DNA of 36,015 bases from Desulfocapsa sp. Its GTDB lineage: Bacteria > Desulfobacterota > Desulfobulbia > Desulfobulbales > Desulfocapsaceae. The stretch covers positions 1-36,015 of the forward strand of contig VMSP01000143.1 of the NCBI GenBank assembly GCA_013792135.1. Direction: 5' to 3'. The notes below the pieces were generated by a model, which saw nothing but the letters and a program-made list of their open reading frames with translations, was not told where the DNA came from and searched no databases. Positions 24,460-31,147 of this stretch are shown in pieces. The position numbers were made by a program, and so were the translations under genes. Each line of letters opens with the position of its first letter. The stretch's first letter is position 1.

Positions 24460-24573
24460 TCATTCAGTGTCGACGGAGGGGGCCGGACTATTCGGCCGGC
24501 AACAGGCCATTGAGGCTGCCAGTTCTTCAGTTTCCATTCCTTGATCAAGTACTACTACCTCTTTGTTTTCCAT
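24460..24573 (-). CDS. 37-residue cysteine-containing RiPP precursor candidate
   Basis: This short gene has a near-ideal ribosome-binding site (AAAGGAG, 8 bases before ATG 24573). The product starts MENKEVVVLDQGMETEELAA, an acidic leader with a VVVLDQGM stretch that looks like a recognition region, followed by SMACCRPNSPAPSVDTE: a Cys-Cys pair, prolines and serines as the likely core. It lies between a TonB receptor and a radical SAM/SPASM maturase, with its own promoter and a strong terminator behind it, the usual arrangement of a modified-peptide precursor. It resembles the small cysteine peptides associated with geopeptide maturases, though I cannot confirm family membership. The product and its activity are unknown. 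It is not a fragment of the maturase, which is in another frame. Confidence 0.8.
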   Translation of the reverse strand: MENKEVVVLDQGMETEELAASMACCRPNSPAPSVDTE

Positions 24574-24628
24574 GAAGAGACTCCTTTGTTTGGGGTTTGA
24601 TATTTACAACTACAACACAACTCTCTTC

Positions 24629-24657
24629 CTTATCAACGATCAGACTACCGCTGTCAA
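24629..24657 (-). promoter_or_regulatory. Promoter candidate for the peptide gene
   Basis: Read on the minus strand, a perfect TTGACA (24652-24657), 17 bases and GATAAG (24629-24634, four of six consensus) lie in the gap between the receptor stop and the peptide gene, leaving a leader of about 50 bases. Together with the terminator it defines a short peptide transcript. Confidence 0.5.
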
Positions 24658-24668
24658 GGGGAGTCATA

Positions 24669-26531
24669 CTAAAAATGGAGGGTGATGCCCAGCTCCAGCC
24701 AGCGGCCGGCGTTTTTTTCCAACTCCACATTGTACTGGCTGCCGTCAAAGAGATTATGGGCGACGAAAAAGAGATCGTAGGTGAGCTCTCTGAAAACCAG
24801 GGGTTTGGTCACGGTCAGGTCCCAGATGATGGTGGAGTAGTCGCCTGAATCGTCTGGTTCATGCCGCTGATCCAGCCAGATGTAGTGGCCACCAAGGCGG
24901 GCTTGGATAAAGGGGCTGTCGTACTTGCAGATGAGGTTGCTCATTTGCTCCGCGTCGTTTTCAAAGATATTGCCGTTCCAGTCGGCGATGGAGTCTTTAT
25001 AGTCGGTGTGGGTATAGGTGTGGTTGGCCAGCAGTGACAAGTCGTGCCATTTAATGGTCTCCGCCTCCAGTTCAAATCCTTGCCGCACCGCCTTGCCGGT
25101 GTTGACATACTGGCCGCCCCAATCCGAAGGGAGGGTGCTGTCCCAGGTCCAAGAGTCCCGTTCACGGTGTTGGAACAGGGTGACCTTGGTCTGTAGGTTG
25201 GGGACGGATGTGCTCTCCAGACCCAGCTGGGTGGTCCAGGCCTTGGACGGTTTCAGGCCGGGCGAATAAGCGAGGGTGGAGGAAGGCGGGCGGCGAAAGC
25301 CACTGGAGGCCCCGGCCCGGAGGAGGTTCTGCTCGGAGAGGCGATAGGTCATGCCGAGGCTTGGACTGAGCAGGTCATCGGCGTTGAGGTTCTGGTCGTA
25401 GCGCAGGCCAGGGGTAATGGCAAACTTCCCCCAGACCACGGTATCGTTGACATAGACCCCCAAGAATTCATCGTAGACCCGGTTTGGATCGCCTGCGTCC
25501 TCATAATAATTACGATGATGCTCGCTGCCGAAGACCACGTTGTTGTCGCCAGCCCGCCAGTTGATATGGCCCATAACGGAGGTGAGGGAATGGCTGCGCT
25601 GGTTCCATGGATGGTCATACTCACGGTCGAAGTTCTGGACGCTCAGATGGTAGCTGAGACTCTCTCGGGGCGAGCTATCCAGGGCCAGGGTGTAGAAGGT
25701 GTCCTTCTCGCTCGTCCAGAATTTCTCTCCCCAGTACAGTTGCGACATTTTCATATAATCGGGGGCGAAACGGCCCACGGAGGCGGTAAGGGTGGAACGG
25801 AACGGAAGATCGGCGGCGGAGAACTTGCCGAAAAAGGTTTCAAAATCCCGGGAACGGCCGTAATCGTCGTTGACCAGACCGTCGGTGTTCAGAGAGCCGG
25901 CATGGAGGAAGTAGCCAAATCTTCCCATCTTGCCCGCCGCCTCACCGTTGTAGGTACTGGTGTTGTGCTCTCCGTGGGTGGCGCTGAGGCTGCCCGTGGG
26001 CAGGATGCTCTTGCCCGTGCCCTTGGTAACAATATTGATCACTCCGCCCAGGGCAGAGCCCCAGGTGGAGGAGGTGGCGCCCTTGATCACCTCGATTCGG
26101 TCGATGATGGCAACCGGAATGGCGTTGGTCTCGTTGTACTCGGAGTCGATAAAGGACCAGCGCATACCGTTCAGGAGCACGGTCACCTGTTCATAGTCGG
26201 AGTTATGGATATAAAGAGAACTTGGGGCGCCGATATCTTCTCCTTCGGGGATAACCAGGAGACCAGCGGTGTACTTGAGCACCTCGGCCACCGAGTGGGC
26301 ATGCATGGCGGCGATCTCGGCGGCGCTGATGATGGTGACGTTCTCGGCCACTTGGGTAAGGGGCTTGGCGGCGCGGGTGGCTACCTCCACCATCTGGGAG
26401 TCGTCGAAGTACATGGCCAGGGGATCGGCATCGGCAGCCTGGGCAGCCTGGGCGACAGGGAGGCAGCAGAGCAGGGTGGCGGCCAAAGGGGCCAGACTGT
26501 GGGCAAAACAGGGTTGTTTGGCAGGGGGCAT
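24669..26531 (-). CDS. TonB-dependent outer membrane receptor
   Basis: A 620-residue receptor. The signal peptide (HSLAPLAATLLCCLPVAQAA) is cut near residue 35; MVEVATRAAKPLTQVAENVT follows, leading to a plug domain (~60-170) with ISAAEIAAMHAHSVAEVLK, IDRIEVIKGATSSTWGSAL and GVINIVTK. The rest is a 22-strand barrel, ending in the aromatic LELGITLHF needed for outer-membrane insertion. It resembles BtuB/vitamin and peptide receptors more than large siderophore receptors and has no N-terminal signalling domain. I start at ATG 26531, at the signal peptide, with AAGGA ~12 bases upstream. It sits directly upstream of the peptide gene and divergent from the binding protein-kinase operon, so its ligand could be the modified peptide. 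Confidence 0.88.
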   Translation of the reverse strand: MPPAKQPCFAHSLAPLAATLLCCLPVAQAAQAADADPLAMYFDDSQMVEVATRAAKPLTQVAENVTIISAAEIAAMHAHSVAEVLKYTAGLLVIPEGEDIGAPSSLYIHNSDYEQVTVLLNGMRWSFIDSEYNETNAIPVAIIDRIEVIKGATSSTWGSALGGVINIVTKGTGKSILPTGSLSATHGEHNTSTYNGEAAGKMGRFGYFLHAGSLNTDGLVNDDYGRSRDFETFFGKFSAADLPFRSTLTASVGRFAPDYMKMSQLYWGEKFWTSEKDTFYTLALDSSPRESLSYHLSVQNFDREYDHPWNQRSHSLTSVMGHINWRAGDNNVVFGSEHHRNYYEDAGDPNRVYDEFLGVYVNDTVVWGKFAITPGLRYDQNLNADDLLSPSLGMTYRLSEQNLLRAGASSGFRRPPSSTLAYSPGLKPSKAWTTQLGLESTSVPNLQTKVTLFQHRERDSWTWDSTLPSDWGGQYVNTGKAVRQGFELEAETIKWHDLSLLANHTYTHTDYKDSIADWNGNIFENDAEQMSNLICKYDSPFIQARLGGHYIWLDQRHEPDDSGDYSTIIWDLTVTKPLVFRELTYDLFFVAHNLFDGSQYNVELEKNAGRWLELGITLHF

Positions 26532-26625
26532 GGTCTTTGATTTCCTTCTTTTAAGGGGGGGGAAGGCCAACACGTCATATTGCGGATGGTTGGCGAATTT
26601 ACCTTGATCTAAGGGGCAGTTTGCT

Positions 26626-26653
26626 ATTAGCATAATAAAAGAATAGCTGACAA
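26626..26653 (-). promoter_or_regulatory. Promoter candidate for the TonB receptor
   Basis: On the minus strand TTGTCA (26648-26653), a 16-base spacer and GCTAAT (26626-26631) make a moderate sigma-70 match, with a TG two bases before the -10. It lies in the 154-base divergent region shared with the binding-protein operon. A spaced palindrome GCCAAC/GTTGGC (26566-26594) stands between it and the receptor start and could bind the response regulator. Confidence 0.35.
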
Positions 26654-26685
26654 CTCGCCGACTTCCTCGACTCTCTAAATTTTTG

Positions 26686-27645
26686 ATGAGACACGGACAT
26701 CACATAACCGCACGCATAATCTTCCTTCTGGTGCTGCTGGCCCTGCTGTCGGCCACAACGGCCTGGGGGCAGGAGTGCGTCCTGCTCCAGTCTTCGGCGC
26801 TGAAGCCCTACGAAGAGGCCCGCCAGGGTTTTGAACAGGCGTGGAGTGCCCAGCGGCCCGTTTCGGGGCCAAAAAGCATTACCCTCGGCAACCTAGCACA
26901 GGTGCTGCTCTCGGAACAACCCGAGGAAAACATGGGTGTGTTTAAAAAGCAACTTGAAAATGCGCAACTGGTGGTGGTGATCGGCGATCCGGCCCTGAAT
27001 TTCGTCCGTGATCTGCAGCAGACGCCAGTCCTCTATCTCCTGGCCCCCTCGGCCGATAAGCTTCCCGCCAACTTCACCGGCATCGATATGTGCATCCTCC
27101 CTTCCCAGCAGCTGGAGGCGATGAGCCGACTCATGCCCAAGGTTCGCAGTATCGGTGCTCTCTACAATCCGGCCCGGAGCGGCCAGTGGGTCCAGGAGGC
27201 GCTCATGAGTCAGGTGAGCGCGGTGGAGACCCTGCTCTTCAAGAAGGTTGCTGCCCCATCTCTTGTGCCCGAGGCCCTGAAGAGTCTTGGCAATAACATC
27301 ATCGACGCATACTGGCTGCTGCCGGACGAGCTGGTTACCAACCCCCAGACCATGGAGCACCTGCGAGAGTTCTCCATAGCCAACCGGGTGCCGATTGTCA
27401 GCTTTTCAGACAAGTACCTTAAGGCCGGGGCCGCCGCGGCCATCACCTTCGACATGATTGACATGGGCAGCCAGGCAGCGGAGATGGCGGCCCGTATCGT
27501 CGCTGGTACACAGCCAGGCGAGATCCCGGTAGAGCCGCCGCGCCGCCAGCGGGTGATCGTCAACACCAGTGTCTTTCGCAGGATGGGGGTGGTGATCAAC
27601 GATGCTGCAGTGGACGAAGTCTATTCTGGAGGAATGGAACAATGA
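26686..27645 (+). CDS. ABC-type periplasmic substrate-binding protein (PF04392-like)
   Basis: A 319-residue exported protein. The signal peptide is RIIFLLVLLALLSATTAWG-Q; the mature part has the two-lobe fold of the ABC substrate-binding family PF04392 (TrpX-like): LVVVIGDPALNFV, TPVLYLLAP, SIGALYNPARSGQW, IDAYWLLPDELV, VPIVSFSDKYLKAGAAAAITFD and a C-terminal VNTSVFRRMGVVIN. No ABC permease or ATPase is near; instead the stop overlaps the start of a histidine kinase (ATGA), so this protein probably presents a ligand to the kinase rather than feeding a transporter. ATG 26686 is preferred to TTG 26683; no strong ribosome-binding site is visible. Confidence 0.85.
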   Translation: MRHGHHITARIIFLLVLLALLSATTAWGQECVLLQSSALKPYEEARQGFEQAWSAQRPVSGPKSITLGNLAQVLLSEQPEENMGVFKKQLENAQLVVVIGDPALNFVRDLQQTPVLYLLAPSADKLPANFTGIDMCILPSQQLEAMSRLMPKVRSIGALYNPARSGQWVQEALMSQVSAVETLLFKKVAAPSLVPEALKSLGNNIIDAYWLLPDELVTNPQTMEHLREFSIANRVPIVSFSDKYLKAGAAAAITFDMIDMGSQAAEMAARIVAGTQPGEIPVEPPRRQRVIVNTSVFRRMGVVINDAAVDEVYSGGMEQ

Positions 27646-29324
27646 AGCTTTTTCATCGGCCTATTTTGTGCAGAATGGGCTTCAACCTCAAAATCCTGCT
27701 GACCCTGTCTCTGATTCTGCTCGGTTTTGCCGTGGCTTCCGGGATGGCCTTCAATATGATCCAGCGCAAAGAGCTTAAGGGCCATCTTGACCACCAAGGG
27801 GAACTGATGGTCACCATGCTCTCCGGTTCCCTTCAGTCGGGGCTCTATTTCGAGGATCGTGCAGCTATTGACCAGGCGGTGAATACCTTAGTATCCCTGA
27901 ATCTCCATCATGATATGGAGGCGGTTGCGGTTTACGATGTTAATGATGGGGTACTTTTGCGCAATTTCCTCGCCAAAGCGGAGATCCCTGCAGAATTTAC
28001 GAGTATGGCTGGCCACATGGCCACTGCCCTTAGCTCCTTCCACCGGGATACTGATCAGGGGAAGGTCTGGGAGGGTGACAATCTAATCATCTTCACGGCA
28101 CCGGTTTCGGTGGCGGCCAAGCAGCAGAGCAACGAAAGCCTGTTCTTCGACACCAAAGACAATGTACAGGCCCGCACTGTGATCGGGTACGTCCAGTTGG
28201 TTACAAACAAGTCTCAATTCGACAATACAGTAAGCAAGACCGTACTCCGGACGACGATGCTGACCATCCTCTTCCTGTTCATCTCCCTGGCCGCCACCTA
28301 TATGCTGACCCGGGCGACCATGACACCGCTCAGGCGACTGATTGACACCATCCGGGAGCGGGGCGGTCAGAAAGAGGTGGGTGCGGACGAGGTGGGACTT
28401 TTGGGCGATACCTTTTCCCAGCTGGTAGATGACCTCGAAAATTCTTTTTCGACCATCCAGACCCTCAAGGAAGGTCTGGAGGAGACGGTGACGGAACGCA
28501 CCAGGGAGCTGAGCCAGGCACTTACCGAACTCAGAGAGACCCACATGCAGCTGGTCCAGTCGGAAAAAATGGTGGCCATCGGCCGGCTGGTGGCAGGCAT
28601 TGCCCACGAGATCAACAACACCACCAATTTCATCAGCGGGGCGCTGCCGCCGTTGCGCAAACGGCTCAGCGAGATGGAGGGACTCCTCCATGTGCCGGCA
28701 GGAGAAGGACCTGATATTGAGCGGTGCGAGGCCATCTTTATGAATCTGACCCTGCTCCTGAATAATATCAGCGAGGGGGCGCGGCGGACCAATAAGATCG
28801 TCGGCGACCTCAAAAACTTTTCGCGACCGGTCGATGAATTGCCCGGGCTGGTTGACATTAACTACTGTCTGCGCTCCACCATCTCGCTGGCCTATCCGGA
28901 GTACAAGCATCGCCTTGAATTGAACCTGGAGCTGGCCGAAGAGCTGCCCCTGATTGAGGGTGTGCAGGGACAGCTTAACCAGGTGTTCATGAATCTGTTG
29001 CTCAATGCGATGCAGGCGCTCCCCGTACAAGGAACCATCTTGATCCGCACATGGGTAGTTGAAAACGAGGTACACATTCTGTTTCATGACAACGGTCCCG
29101 GTATTCCAGCCGGGGTGATCGACCGGATTTTCGAGCCCTTCTTTACCACCAAGGAGATGGGCAAGGGCACGGGGCTGGGACTTTCCATATCTTATGGTAT
29201 CATCAATAAACACCAGGGTAAAATCCTAGTGCTGAGCGAAGCGGGAGACGGTACCGAATTTGAGATCATCTTGCCGCTCAGGTGGCAGAAAACAATAGAA
29301 ATCATCACTGAGGAGAGACAATGA
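27642..29324 (+). CDS. Membrane sensor histidine kinase
   Basis: A 560-residue kinase. Membrane segment 1 lies at ~16-38 and segment 2 near 205-227, bounding a periplasmic domain of ~165 residues ([20 protein letters not shown]) that fits the CHASE8/dCache-like sensors. A HAMP-like linker ([17 protein letters not shown]), a coiled coil and HisKA follow: the phosphorylated histidine is H322 in GIAHEINN. The ATPase domain has [12 protein letters not shown] (N box), DNGPGIP and [11 protein letters not shown]. It should phosphorylate the response regulator encoded next, with which it overlaps by ATGA; it likewise overlaps the binding-protein gene upstream. The sensed ligand is likely relayed by that binding protein. 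Confidence 0.92.
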   Translation: MKLFHRPILCRMGFNLKILLTLSLILLGFAVASGMAFNMIQRKELKGHLDHQGELMVTMLSGSLQSGLYFEDRAAIDQAVNTLVSLNLHHDMEAVAVYDVNDGVLLRNFLAKAEIPAEFTSMAGHMATALSSFHRDTDQGKVWEGDNLIIFTAPVSVAAKQQSNESLFFDTKDNVQARTVIGYVQLVTNKSQFDNTVSKTVLRTTMLTILFLFISLAATYMLTRATMTPLRRLIDTIRERGGQKEVGADEVGLLGDTFSQLVDDLENSFSTIQTLKEGLEETVTERTRELSQALTELRETHMQLVQSEKMVAIGRLVAGIAHEINNTTNFISGALPPLRKRLSEMEGLLHVPAGEGPDIERCEAIFMNLTLLLNNISEGARRTNKIVGDLKNFSRPVDELPGLVDINYCLRSTISLAYPEYKHRLELNLELAEELPLIEGVQGQLNQVFMNLLLNAMQALPVQGTILIRTWVVENEVHILFHDNGPGIPAGVIDRIFEPFFTTKEMGKGTGLGLSISYGIINKHQGKILVLSEAGDGTEFEIILPLRWQKTIEIITEERQ

Positions 29325-30052
29325 ATAGGGATCTGAGCAAGGTGCTCTATGTGGACGATGAAGAGATCAACCTGATCAACTTCAGAGAATCGCTTTGCGA
29401 TAAGTTCGAGATTTTTACCGCTCTTTCCGGCGAAGAGGCGTTGTTGGTGCTGGAGAAGGAAAAGGATATAGCCCTGGTGGTCAGCGATCAGCGGATGCCG
29501 GGGATGAAGGGCGTCGACCTGCTGGCCAGGGCACTGGAGCTGGCTCCTTATGCCGAGCGGATCATCATCACCGGCTACACCGACCCCCAGGATATTATTG
29601 CCGCCATCAATGAAGGCCATGTCTACCGCTACATTCTCAAACCCTGGACCGAGGAAGATCTGCAGGTCACGATCACCCATGCGGTGGAACGACATCATCT
29701 CAAACAACATAATCGGGAGCTGCTAGAGGAGCTGAACCGGAAAAATATGGAGCTTGAGGACCGGGTCAGGGAGCGCACCGCCCAACTGGCAATGACCATC
29801 GAGACCTTGGCAGCCAAGGTGGAGGAGCTGGAGTGGACCAAATACGAACTGAAGACCCTGCAAGGGTTTCTTGCCATCTGCTCCTACTGTAAAAAAATAC
29901 GGGACACCGATGATACCTGGGTGCCCATAGAGGAATACCTGCACCGCCATGCTGACATCATGCTCACCCATGGTATCTGCCACCAGTGCCATGCGCAGGT
30001 GATGAAGGATCTGCCGGCCCAGATAGAAAAGTTCCTAGGCAAGGAGAAGTGA
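29321..30052 (+). CDS. Response regulator with coiled coil and C-terminal four-cysteine motif
   Basis: This 243-residue protein opens with a full receiver domain: D12 and D13 for Mg, phosphoacceptor D56 in VVSDQRMPGM, T84 and K107 in YILKPW. Residues ~120-180 are a coiled coil (NRELLEELNRKNMELEDRVR, then ERTAQL). The end has C187 and C190 in AICSYCKKIRDTDDTW and C220 and C223 in LTHGICHQC, a CxxC...CxxC motif seen at the C-terminus of many signalling proteins in this phylum, probably metal-binding, function unknown. It has no helix-turn-helix, GGDEF or HD-GYP domain, so its output is likely protein-protein interaction. It is coupled by ATGA overlap to the kinase. Confidence 0.9.
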   Translation: MNRDLSKVLYVDDEEINLINFRESLCDKFEIFTALSGEEALLVLEKEKDIALVVSDQRMPGMKGVDLLARALELAPYAERIIITGYTDPQDIIAAINEGHVYRYILKPWTEEDLQVTITHAVERHHLKQHNRELLEELNRKNMELEDRVRERTAQLAMTIETLAAKVEELEWTKYELKTLQGFLAICSYCKKIRDTDDTWVPIEEYLHRHADIMLTHGICHQCHAQVMKDLPAQIEKFLGKEK

Positions 30053-30156
30053 TAAGTGAGGAACCGTAAAATGAGAACAGAGCCAGTTTGCATGCAGAGG
30101 GACAAGTGAATCAATCCACTCGTCATGGAACTCGTGCCAAAAGGGCCCATGGCAAA

Positions 30157-30202
30157 AAAAAAGAGTTTGTGAGATGTGCTTAAACCAACTCGTCTCTTTT
30201 TT
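30157..30202 (+). terminator. Hairpin terminator candidate after the two-component operon
   Basis: AAAAAAGAG (30157-30165) is perfectly inverted as CTCTTTTTT (30194-30202), with a second inner pair GAGTT/AACTC, giving a stem whose right arm ends in six T. The outer pairing is AT-rich and the loop is large, so strength is uncertain. Confidence 0.35.
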
Positions 30203-30445
30203 GGTCTGGTAAAAGCATAACCATTAACCCTCAATGCGCATTTTCCCTGATGTTCCTGGATATTATGCCCGCATGGACGCACCTCTCCTGAAGTTTGTAT
30301 TAAATCCGTAAGTAATATTCCCATTGATTCCCCGGATGTCTCTTGGTTTGGGTGCCTATTTTGCCCTTTCATGCTCCCAGCGCTCACTTCGTTTCCTTGC
30401 TTGGGCAGCATCGTATTTTTGGCATAGTGCCGATCATTTTATTCC

Positions 30446-30487
30446 TTGACAATGGGCATTCTTTTTATCATATTTAAACATGTTTAA
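30446..30487 (+). promoter_or_regulatory. Promoter and TetR operator of the MMPL operon
   Basis: A perfect TTGACA (30446-30451), a 17-base spacer and CATATT (30469-30474) are followed directly by the 14-base perfect palindrome TTAAACATGTTTAA (30474-30487). The palindrome overlaps the -10 and start region, ~30 bases before the TetR gene, fitting autorepression. Confidence 0.6.
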
Positions 30488-30517
30488 TAAAAAAATACGT
30501 TTAGTGATATTTGGATT

Positions 30518-31147
30518 ATGAGCCGCCGCGAAACAACAAAACAAGAGACCAGGCAACTGATTTTGGATGCTGCCCGCAAGCTTTTCCAGGAAAAAGGGCC
30601 AGAACGCTGCACCATGCGGGATATTGCCCGAGAGGCAGGTGTGTCTCCGGCCTCGGTGGTGGTTCATTTCAAAAGCAAAACCGCGCTGCTGGAGGTGGCT
30701 CTTTATGAAGACATCGAGCGCAACATTGGTCGGGCCGTTGCCACCATGCCCGGGGAAGCAGCCTTGCTTGCCCGGCTCATGCATATCGCCCAGGCTATGT
30801 ACAGCTTTTATGACAGCAACCGGGAGCTTTACCGGGTCCTTATTCGGGATACGGCCTTTGAGTCGGAAGGGGAAAACCCGTATCTGACCCGGCAGCTTGA
30901 ACACTATCTGATTTTTTTCGGGGGGATGATCGAGGAGGAAAAGAAACGGGAGGCTGTCCGGCCTGAGGTCGATGCCCATATTGCCGCCGCATCGTTTTTT
31001 TCCCTATACTTCAGTGTGCTCATGGAGTTTCTGCGCAATCCGAACATGACCGTAGACATGGCGTTGGAAAGGCTTGCCTTATGTGCTAATCAACATCTTA
31101 CCGGAATCCTTACTCAAAAGGAGAAGAACGATGGCCGCTGTCCATAA
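30518..31147 (+). CDS. TetR/AcrR family regulator of the MMPL operon
   Basis: A 209-residue regulator with a standard N-terminal domain: TRQLILDAARKLFQEKGPER, then TMRDIAREAGVSPASVVVHF, ending in KSKTALLE. The C-terminal ligand domain is helical with no diagnostic motif. The exporter start lies inside its last 17 bases, so it is co-translated with the exporter. A strong promoter plus a 14-base palindrome just upstream indicates that it represses its own operon. The inducing compound is unknown; lipids or hydrophobic compounds are possible, given the cargo genes. Confidence 0.88.
   Translation: MSRRETTKQETRQLILDAARKLFQEKGPERCTMRDIAREAGVSPASVVVHFKSKTALLEVALYEDIERNIGRAVATMPGEAALLARLMHIAQAMYSFYDSNRELYRVLIRDTAFESEGENPYLTRQLEHYLIFFGGMIEEEKKREAVRPEVDAHIAAASFFSLYFSVLMEFLRNPNMTVDMALERLALCANQHLTGILTQKEKNDGRCP

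Larger units (their letters stand above)
30053..30517. other. Intergenic region between the response regulator and the TetR operon
   Basis: About 465 AT-rich bases without a convincing gene. It holds the putative terminator of the binding protein-kinase operon (30157-30202), and, at its right end, the promoter and operator of the TetR-MMPL operon (30446-30487). I see nothing recognisable in the central part (30203-30440). Confidence 0.5.

Noticed and set aside
24452-24462. The peptide gene's TGA stop read as selenocysteine, with the nearby hairpin as a SECIS element
   Set aside because: Read-through would add only Sec-Asp-Ser before TAA, the hairpin has a UUCG loop and T tail typical of a terminator, and the core already has a Cys-Cys pair. 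Related peptide families are said to use selenocysteine, so it was considered, but nothing here demands it.
24384-24548. Extending the maturase to ATG 24548
   Set aside because: The extra 55 residues overlap the peptide gene in another frame and cross the terminator; the family-like N-terminus begins at about 24383.
25515-26540. A 341-codon plus-strand frame opposite the TonB receptor
   Set aside because: It is a glycine/histidine-rich antisense shadow of the receptor gene, with no domain or ribosome-binding site.
28083-29213. A 376-codon minus-strand frame opposite the histidine kinase
   Set aside because: It is antisense to clear kinase motifs and has no recognisable protein features.
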